DNA from: Candidatus Aminicenantota bacterium
GTDB taxonomy: Bacteria; Acidobacteriota; Aminicenantia; Aminicenantales; Aminicenantaceae
Length of the DNA stretch: 8,284 nucleotides
Reading direction: 5' to 3'
Assembly: GCA_030620655.1 (NCBI GenBank)
Contig: JAUXEH010000116.1
Location: 1-8,284 of the forward strand
The position numbers and the translations under genes are program-made. Within the stretch, counting starts at the first letter, position 1, and each line of letters begins with the position of its first letter. Below the pieces are notes generated by a model. That model made no database searches, was not told the DNA's origin, and was given only the letters and a program-made list of their open reading frames with translations. Of the stretch, positions 1-5,139 are shown in pieces.

Positions 1-1
1 C

Positions 2-1264
2 TGTGTGCAGGCCTTCGGACGGCAGATCAAGGAATCGCTGCAAAGGCCGAACGCCTTCCCGCAGCTGATGGCCGAGCCCCATATGGTGTTCGAGAACAAA
101 GCGCTGACCCTGGCCATCCACCTGCTGCCCGTGTGCACATTGACGGCGGCCGGAATGATCTTTGCTGGGCTTCACTGGGGCATCCCCCTGGGAATGCTGG
201 TGATCCAATCGTTCCTCAACCGCCGCACCCGGAAACGCATCCATAGGATCCACCTCCTCACGTCTCACAATGCCCGGGTGTTCAAGGCCTACTCCCTGAT
301 CATACGGCAGATCGAAAATGCACAGGTCCGCAGTCCCCTGCTCCAGGAGATGCAGGCCCGGCTGCAGGCAGGCGGCCGGCCTGCGTCCCGGCACATCCGC
401 ACACTCTCCAGCTTGGCCTCCTTTTTCGAGCTGCGGAGGAGCGAGATCCTGCATCCGGTGCTGAACAGCCTGCTGCTCTGGGACCTGCACTGCATGCTCC
501 GCCTAGAGAGGTGGAAGTCCCGCTATGCGGAAAAGGCGCCGGAATGGCTGCGAATCCTCGGTGAATTCGAGGCCCTTTCCAGTTTCGCCAACCTCCGGTT
601 CAATTTTCGGGACTGGGCCTTTCCTGAGATCTCACCGGAGGGCGGGATCTTCCGGGCCGAAGCCCTGGGCCATTTCCTCATCCCCCCCGAGGAGCGTATC
701 TGCAATGATTTCCTGGCGGAGGGGCGGGGGACCATCCTGGTCGTCACCGGCCCCAACATGGCGGGCAAGAGCACATTCCTGAAGACCCTGGGAGTCAACC
801 TGGTGCTGGGTCTGGCCGGGGCCCCGGTCTGCGCCCGCTCCTGCCGGCTCTCTCCCTTCAAGCTCCACACCAGCATGAAGGTCAGCGACTCCCTCGACAA
901 ACATCTGTCCCTGTTCTATGCGGAGCTCCAGCGCTTGAAGAAGATCCTGGATGTCATCCTCCGGGGCGAGGATGTGTTCTATCTCCTGGACGAGATGCTC
1001 AAGGGGACCAATGCTTTGGACCGGCAGGCGGGAGCCCTGGCCCTGATGCGGCAGCTGGTCGGATTCAAGGCCTCGGGGGTTGTCGCCACCCACGACCTGG
1101 AGCTCACCCGGCTTGAAGAGGAGATCCCCGAGAAGATCAGGAATTTTCACTTCGACGGATATGTTGAGGGAGACCAGCTGCGCTTCGACTACATCCTCAA
1201 GCCGGGGAAGTGCGAGAGTTTCAATGCGCTGGTCCTGATGCGCAAGATCGGCATCAAACTCTAG
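2..1264 (+). CDS. MutS-family ATPase with membrane segments, 5'-truncated
   Basis: This is the C-terminal part of a MutS-like ATPase. The frame is open to the left edge, and the first possible start (GTG at 5) has no room for a ribosome binding site, so the true start probably lies outside the window. Numbering from that GTG, residues about 32-71 form two hydrophobic, probably membrane-spanning segments, followed by a basic stretch (RRTRKR). The MutS domain V ATPase follows: Walker A GPNMAGKST (249-257), Walker B YLLDE with D329/E330 followed by MLKGTN, and the ATHD switch His at 363. The helical lever region lies at about 80-235. No Smr nuclease domain follows the ATPase; the protein ends soon after it. 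Classical MutS mismatch repair proteins are soluble and about 850 residues long, whereas this matches shorter membrane-anchored MutS relatives of unknown function. A role in mismatch repair should not be assumed. The family call is firm; the function is open. Confidence 0.9.
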   Translation, partial: CVQAFGRQIKESLQRPNAFPQLMAEPHMVFENKALTLAIHLLPVCTLTAAGMIFAGLHWGIPLGMLVIQSFLNRRTRKRIHRIHLLTSHNARVFKAYSLIIRQIENAQVRSPLLQEMQARLQAGGRPASRHIRTLSSLASFFELRRSEILHPVLNSLLLWDLHCMLRLERWKSRYAEKAPEWLRILGEFEALSSFANLRFNFRDWAFPEISPEGGIFRAEALGHFLIPPEERICNDFLAEGRGTILVVTGPNMAGKSTFLKTLGVNLVLGLAGAPVCARSCRLSPFKLHTSMKVSDSLDKHLSLFYAELQRLKKILDVILRGEDVFYLLDEMLKGTNALDRQAGALALMRQLVGFKASGVVATHDLELTRLEEEIPEKIRNFHFDGYVEGDQLRFDYILKPGKCESFNALVLMRKIGIKL

Positions 1265-1277
1265 CCTGAATAATTCA

Positions 1278-1340
1278 TAAGGATTGCCGATATTCACTTG
1301 CAGATTAAGGAGCATATCCTTCTATAATCGGCAATCCTTA
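1278..1340. repeat. Long inverted repeat, 14-bp perfect arms
   Basis: The arm TAAGGATTGCCGAT at 1278-1291 is exactly complementary to ATCGGCAATCCTTA at 1327-1340, 35 bp apart. A second small hairpin (AAGGA 1307-1311 with TCCTT 1317-1321) lies between the arms, so the transcript could fold as a stem topped by a smaller stem-loop. It starts 13 bp after the stop of the MutS-like gene. It could end or stabilise that transcript, but no T-run follows, so it is not a standard intrinsic terminator. Confidence 0.7.
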
Positions 1341-1448
1341 CCCTTCGGGCGCGTCAATCTCAGCACATCGACATCGTCGTGGCCCAATCGATGTAGCACA
1401 CTACACCTCATGAGCCACATCCTTGTCGCTGCACTAATCTTGCCCCGT

Positions 1449-1474
1449 GAATTATCCAGGCGCCTGAGTAATTC
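1449..1474. repeat. 26-bp imperfect palindrome
   Basis: GAATTA (1449-1454) and TAATTC (1469-1474) flank the perfect 10-bp palindrome CAGGCGCCTG (1457-1466). Only the two base pairs between core and arms are mismatched, giving 22 of 26 symmetric positions. Its right half overlaps the start of the second copy of the direct repeat. The first copy at 1265 keeps only the right half, so the dyad may mark a junction between element and flank. Confidence 0.65.
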
Positions 1475-1523
1475 ATAAAGAATGCCGATATTTCACGTAT
1501 CGTGAATAGCCAGGCTTATTGTT

Positions 1524-2237
1524 TCAGAAGGCGAAGGCGACGCCCACCCTGGGCATCAGCATGTCGGTGCGGGACCGGTTCACGTAGTAGGTGACGCCGC
1601 CGCCCCCCAGCTCAATGTCCCCGGGTTGCATGTAGTACGCTGATCCGCCCCGGATATAGCGGATTCCGACATCCAGCAGGACCGCAAACGGACCCTTTTC
1701 AGCGGAAGGAGCGCGCCCGTACAAGCTCAGCATCAGCCCCCCGCCCAGGCCGTAGCTGAAGACCGTGGAACGGATGTGGTTGGTGCCGGCGATCTTCTTG
1801 TATTCCCAATCCGAATCGTCGTAAACCCGGGTGTCTGTGGTCAGGTGCTGCAGCCCGATCAAGCCCTCGATGTAAGGCCTGGCCGGGCCCACCTGGGGCT
1901 GAAGCCGGAGCAGGGCGTGGCTGCTGAAGACGGCGTTGGCGGTGCTAACCTTGACCCACACATCCGGGATGGTCCAGCTGAGGGGTTCCCACCGGCTCTG
2001 CCAGCCGTAGATGTGATAGGCGAAGGCCGCCCCGATGTGGAGGGCGGAGTCAGGGATCCGGTAAAGGAGGTCCATGCTCCCGCCCCATCCTATCCGGTCC
2101 ATGACATCGTGGAATTCGCCCTGCGGGAAAAACGGTTCGAAGGCCAGGCCCATCTGCCACCTGTTCTGGCCGCTCTCGGCAGCTGCGGTCCCCAGGAGGA
2201 CCGAAAAAAGCAGCCCGTGGATCAATATCTTCTTCAT
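1524..2237 (-). CDS. Exported outer-membrane beta-barrel-like protein, function unknown
   Basis: This 237-residue protein begins with a Sec signal peptide (MKKILIHGLLFSVLLGTAAA, likely cleaved after AAA near residue 20). The rest consists of short alternating amphipathic segments rich in Tyr, Trp and Gly, such as LHIGAAFAYHIYG, ARPYIEGLIGLQ, FSYGLGGGLMLSLYG and FAVLLDVGIRYI. It ends in RVGVAFAF; a terminal Phe on the last strand is the usual signal for the BAM outer-membrane assembly machinery. The length would suit an 8- to 10-strand barrel of the OmpA-barrel/OmpW size class, but I cannot assign a named family or a cargo. The start is supported by GAGGT seven bases before the ATG. The gene is transcribed away from the peptidase gene and converges on the MutS-like gene across the repeat region, so it is probably a single-gene unit. 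Confidence 0.85.
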   Translation of the reverse strand: MKKILIHGLLFSVLLGTAAAESGQNRWQMGLAFEPFFPQGEFHDVMDRIGWGGSMDLLYRIPDSALHIGAAFAYHIYGWQSRWEPLSWTIPDVWVKVSTANAVFSSHALLRLQPQVGPARPYIEGLIGLQHLTTDTRVYDDSDWEYKKIAGTNHIRSTVFSYGLGGGLMLSLYGRAPSAEKGPFAVLLDVGIRYIRGGSAYYMQPGDIELGGGGVTYYVNRSRTDMLMPRVGVAFAF

Positions 2238-2283
2238 TGGTGGAACCTCACCCTATTATTGCAAGAATCGTACCAATAGACAC

Positions 2284-2302
2284 CAGGGAGAACGCCTCCC
2301 TG
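2284..2302. other. Inverted repeat CAGGGAG/CTCCCTG
   Basis: Perfect 7-bp arms at 2284-2290 and 2296-2302 are separated by 5 bp in the divergent intergenic region, 47 bp upstream of the beta-barrel gene start. The position suits either an operator or a hairpin in that gene's leader. No T-run follows on either strand. No regulator is identifiable, so this is only a structural observation. Confidence 0.4.
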
Positions 2303-2368
2303 TATGCCGTAGAATTGTCTCCCGGAAGGGGCAGTTGTCCTCTTATCGGCCCTATCCCGAACTGGATT

Positions 2369-2397
2369 TTGACTTCTGCGTCAGGCGTGAATATGAT
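2369..2397 (+). promoter_or_regulatory. Sigma-70-type promoter for the peptidase-DUF1015 operon
   Basis: A -35 box TTGACT (2369-2374) and a -10 box TATGAT (2392-2397) are separated by exactly 17 bp. Each differs from the consensus (TTGACA, TATAAT) at one position. Transcription would start near 2404, leaving a leader of about 50 bases before the ATG at 2457. No equally convincing promoter was found on the opposite strand for the divergent beta-barrel gene. Confidence 0.75.
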
Positions 2398-2445
2398 AGA
2401 CACGCTTGTGCCAAAATCTCTACTGGAGACTATCCTACCACAAAA

Positions 2446-2453
2446 GAGGAGGT
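2446..2453 (+). promoter_or_regulatory. Strong ribosome binding site fixing the peptidase start
   Basis: GAGGAGGT lies 3 bases before the ATG at 2457. It decides the start: the frame also extends upstream to a TTG at 2406, but that would translate through this site, lacks its own ribosome binding site, lies only a few bases after the predicted transcription start, and would put 17 non-conserved residues ahead of a good signal peptide. Confidence 0.85.
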
Positions 2454-2456
2454 CAC

Positions 2457-3824
2457 ATGGACCTGGATAAGCATGGCAAGTATCTCAACACGTTCCTGGC
2501 TGTGGCCTTGATGCTCCTTCCGGTCTGGGCACTGGGCCAGGGATACGGTGGGGCGGCGGTTCGGGACATCGACAAGATCCTCCCGGAAAAGGAGCGGGCC
2601 GCGGTATACAACGAGATCCTGAAGTGGCGCCTGAACAACATCATCCCGGAGCTCATGCGGAAGGAAGGGATCGACCTGTGGCTCATCATCAACCGGGAGT
2701 ACAACGAGGACCCGGTCTACATGAGCATGATGCCCGAGCCGACCATGAACGCCCGCCGGACCTCGATCCTGATGTCCCACGACCACGGCCCGGACAAGGG
2801 CGTCGAGAGGCTCAGCGGCAGCTACTATGGGAGCCGGGGATGGTTTGAGGGCACCTGGACGGACAAGAGCAAAAAGCAGTTCGAGAGCCTGGCCGAGGTG
2901 GTCAAGAAGCTCGATCCCAAAAAGATCGGCATCAACGTGTCTCCCACCTATCGGTTCGGGGACGGCCTGACCGCCAGCCTCAAGGAGACGCTGGAGCGGC
3001 ACCTGGGTCCGGAGCTTTCCTCACGGCTGGTGTCTGGGGAGAACCTGTGCCTGGGCTGGTTGGAGACCCGCAGCCCCCGGGAGATCAGCATCTACCGCCA
3101 CATCTGCGGGATCGCCCATGACCTCATCTCCGAGTTCTTCTCCAATAAGGTCGTCACCCCGGACATCACCACATCGGACGATGTGGTCTGGTGGATCCGG
3201 CAGAGGATCACCGATCTGGGACTGGACACCTGGTTCCAGCCCTCCATCTCCATCCAGAGGTCTAAGCAGGACGCGCAGAAATACCAGGACAATCCTCGGG
3301 TTATCCGGAGGGGCGACCTGCTCCACTGTGATGTGGGCATCGTGTACCTCGGGCTGTGCACGGACATGCAGCTGCACGCCTATGTGTGCCGGGCGGGGGA
3401 GGAGGATGCGCCCGAGGGACTGAAGCAGGCCCTGGCGCGCGCCAATCGGGTGGCCGAGATCTTCATGGGAGAATTCCAGGCCGGCCGCACCGGGAACGAC
3501 ATCACCGACACCACCATGCAGAAGGCCACGGATGCCGGCCTGCGGCCGCTGATCTACTCTCATCCCCTGGGTGTGCACGGCCATGCGGCCGGCTGCTCCA
3601 TGGATGCCCGTCCGGTGAACCAGGCGCCTGAGGGCATCCGTACGGAGATGGAATACCGGCTCAACTTCAACACGGCCTATGTCGTCGAGTTCTCCAGCAC
3701 CACCAGCGTTCCCGAGTGGGGCGGGATGGACGTGCGCATCGGATTCGAAGAGGACGTGATCTTCACGAAAGAGGGCTGCCGCTTTATCGACGGCCACCAG
3801 ACGACGTTTTACCTTATCAAATAA
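2457..3824 (+). CDS. Exported M24-family metallopeptidase (Xaa-Pro aminopeptidase-like)
   Basis: This 455-residue protein has a pita-bread fold peptidase domain. Residues 1 to about 27 are a Sec signal peptide (hydrophobic core FLAVALMLLPVWA, likely cut near ALG|QG), so it acts in the periplasm or outside the cell. Residues about 35-190 resemble the creatinase/prolidase N-terminal domain, and about 200-455 the M24 catalytic domain. The five expected dinuclear-metal ligands can be assigned: D292 (in HCDVG), D303 (in TDMQ, the usual 11 residues later), H369 (in SHPLG), E411 (in VVEFS) and E431 (in FEEDV). Motifs around the last three are divergent: SHPLGVHGH replaces the usual GHGIG..., VEFS replaces EPG, and two residues are inserted between RI and the last Glu. 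Family members remove N-terminal residues preceding proline or cleave Xaa-Pro dipeptides; the substrate here is not predictable. It is the first gene of an operon, 14 bp before the DUF1015 gene. Confidence 0.88.
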   Translation: MDLDKHGKYLNTFLAVALMLLPVWALGQGYGGAAVRDIDKILPEKERAAVYNEILKWRLNNIIPELMRKEGIDLWLIINREYNEDPVYMSMMPEPTMNARRTSILMSHDHGPDKGVERLSGSYYGSRGWFEGTWTDKSKKQFESLAEVVKKLDPKKIGINVSPTYRFGDGLTASLKETLERHLGPELSSRLVSGENLCLGWLETRSPREISIYRHICGIAHDLISEFFSNKVVTPDITTSDDVVWWIRQRITDLGLDTWFQPSISIQRSKQDAQKYQDNPRVIRRGDLLHCDVGIVYLGLCTDMQLHAYVCRAGEEDAPEGLKQALARANRVAEIFMGEFQAGRTGNDITDTTMQKATDAGLRPLIYSHPLGVHGHAAGCSMDARPVNQAPEGIRTEMEYRLNFNTAYVVEFSSTTSVPEWGGMDVRIGFEEDVIFTKEGCRFIDGHQTTFYLIK

Positions 3825-3838
3825 CAGAGGAGTCATGA

Positions 3839-5086
3839 ATGGCAGTATTAAGGAAGTTCAAGGCCTGGAGGCCGAAGCAGGGTTTGGAGGCGGAGGTGGC
3901 CTCCTATCCCTATGATGTGATCAACAGCGAGGAGGCCCGGGAGCTTGTGCAGGGCAATCCCTACTCCTTCCTGCATGTGGTCAAGCCCGAGGTCGATCTC
4001 CCGAAGGGAACCGACCTGTATTCCCAGCCGGTCTACGACATGGCACGGGACAACATAGAACGGTTCAAGCGTGAGGGCATCCTGATCCAGGACGAAAAGC
4101 CTCACCTCTACATCTACCGGCAGACCATGGATCTCAGGGAGCAGTACGGCATTGTGGGCTGTGCCTCCGTCGATGACTACGACCGGGACATCATCAAGAA
4201 GCACGAGCACACGCGCCCGGTCAAGGAAAAGGACCGGATCACGCACGTGGACATCACCAATGCCAACGCCGGCCCCATCTTCCTGACCTACCGGGCCAAA
4301 AAGGCCATCGACGGCCATGTCCGCCGCGTGGTGGAGGACCAGCCGGTCTATGACTTCACGGCCGCGGACGGGATCCGTCACACGGTTTGGATGGTAGAGG
4401 AGGAGAGCACCGCCGATGCCTTGATCAAGGAATTCGGCAGCCTCGATTATCTGTACGTGGCCGACGGCCACCACCGTTCGGCATCGGCGGCCAAGGTGGC
4501 CACCCTGCGCCGCACCGACAATCCCGGCCATAGTGGTGACGAGGAATATAACTTCTTCCTGGCCGTGCTTTTTCCGGATTATCAGCTCAACATCATGGAC
4601 TACAACCGTGTGCTCAAGAACCTGAACGGACACACGGCCGGCGAATTGTTCGCCGCTCTCCAAAACAAGTTCCTGGTGGAAAAGACCGGCCCGGAACCCT
4701 ATAAACCCATCCAGAAGGGGGAGATCGGGATGTACTTCGACAGGGAGTGGCACAAGCTCACCGTCAAGGGCGAGAACGTGGACTATGACGACCCGGTGGA
4801 GAGCCTGGACATCTCATATCTCCAGGACCGGCTTTTGAGCCCGTTTTTCGGGATCGAGGATCCCCGCACTTCGGATGACATCGGTTTCATCGGCGGGATC
4901 CGGGGGCTGGAGGAGCTGGTGCGGCTGGTGGACAGTGGAGAGTTCGAGGTGGCCTTCGCCATGTTCCCCGTCTCGGTCGCCGAACTCATGAACATCGCGG
5001 ACTCCGGGAAGGTGATGCCCCCCAAGTCAACCTGGTTCGAGCCCAAGCTGCGCAGCGGCCTCCTGGTCCACACGCTCGATGACTAG
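3839..5086 (+). CDS. DUF1015 family protein
   Basis: This 415-residue protein has no signal peptide or membrane segment, so it is cytoplasmic. It has the hallmarks of the DUF1015 family: an N-terminal block with YDVI and NPYSFLHV...PE, a central KHEHT (about 121-125), and the signature YVADGHHRSASA with D209, G210, H211, H212 and R213. The ADGHHR motif resembles the GxxR/GHHR nucleotide-binding loop of ParB-like folds, and for this reason such proteins are sometimes mislabelled as SpoOJ/ParB-type DNA-binding proteins. From memory, members often sit beside serA and serC in other bacteria, suggesting a link to serine metabolism, but neither gene is here. The length is typical for the family. 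AGAGGAGT lies 5 bases before the ATG. An overlapping ATG at 3835 is in another frame. The 14-bp gap to the peptidase gene implies co-transcription. Biochemical function is not established. Confidence 0.85.
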   Translation: MAVLRKFKAWRPKQGLEAEVASYPYDVINSEEARELVQGNPYSFLHVVKPEVDLPKGTDLYSQPVYDMARDNIERFKREGILIQDEKPHLYIYRQTMDLREQYGIVGCASVDDYDRDIIKKHEHTRPVKEKDRITHVDITNANAGPIFLTYRAKKAIDGHVRRVVEDQPVYDFTAADGIRHTVWMVEEESTADALIKEFGSLDYLYVADGHHRSASAAKVATLRRTDNPGHSGDEEYNFFLAVLFPDYQLNIMDYNRVLKNLNGHTAGELFAALQNKFLVEKTGPEPYKPIQKGEIGMYFDREWHKLTVKGENVDYDDPVESLDISYLQDRLLSPFFGIEDPRTSDDIGFIGGIRGLEELVRLVDSGEFEVAFAMFPVSVAELMNIADSGKVMPPKSTWFEPKLRSGLLVHTLDD

Positions 5087-5089
5087 CAC

Positions 5090-5116
5090 AAAAAAAAGGG
5101 GGACCGAAGTCCCCCT
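5090..5116 (-). terminator. Intrinsic terminator of the cytochrome-porin operon
   Basis: Read on the minus strand, AGGGGGAC pairs with GTCCCCCT (8 bp) around a TTCG loop closed by C-G, an exceptionally stable tetraloop, followed directly by a run of eight T. It lies 24 bp after the porin stop codon, as expected for a rho-independent terminator. On the plus strand the same hairpin starts 10 bp after the DUF1015 stop but lacks a downstream T-run (it is preceded by A8), so it would work poorly in that direction and may mainly block convergent read-through. Confidence 0.92.
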
Positions 5117-5139
5117 CTGTGAAGCATGAGCGCGATCTT

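Larger units (their letters stand above)
1265..1507. repeat. Structured intergenic repeat region (198-bp period)
   Basis: This non-coding stretch lies between two convergent genes. A 33-bp sequence at 1265-1297 recurs at 1463-1496 with three substitutions and one inserted T, a period of 198 bp. Both copies start CCTGA and contain TAATTCATAA and TGCCGATATT. Inside are several inverted repeats: 14-bp arms at 1278-1291 and 1327-1340, a nested AAGGA/TCCTT pair (1307-1311 and 1317-1321), 7-bp arms ACATCGA/TCGATGT (1365-1371 and 1388-1394), an imperfect 26-bp dyad at 1449-1474, and TTCACG/CGTGAA (1492-1497 and 1501-1506). This looks like a miniature non-autonomous element or an extragenic palindromic repeat, or two copies of one with the second incomplete. 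No transposase is present. I do not recognise the family. Confidence 0.6.

Noticed and set aside
632..1315. 227-codon open frame on the minus strand opposite the MutS-like gene
   Set aside because: It overlaps the conserved Walker A and B motifs of the plus-strand gene and shows no protein features of its own.
1284..1478. 64-codon open frame inside the repeat region
   Set aside because: It begins and ends inside the repeat copies, has no ribosome binding site and no recognisable composition; it is probably a by-product of the element.
1492..1506. TTCACG/CGTGAA hairpin as terminator of the small beta-barrel gene
   Set aside because: The stem is only 6 bp and no T-run follows it on the minus strand; it is better explained as part of the repeat region.
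2406..2456. Upstream TTG start for the M24 peptidase
   Set aside because: The strong GAGGAGGT site and the signal peptide both point to the ATG at 2457. The TTG is almost at the predicted transcription start.
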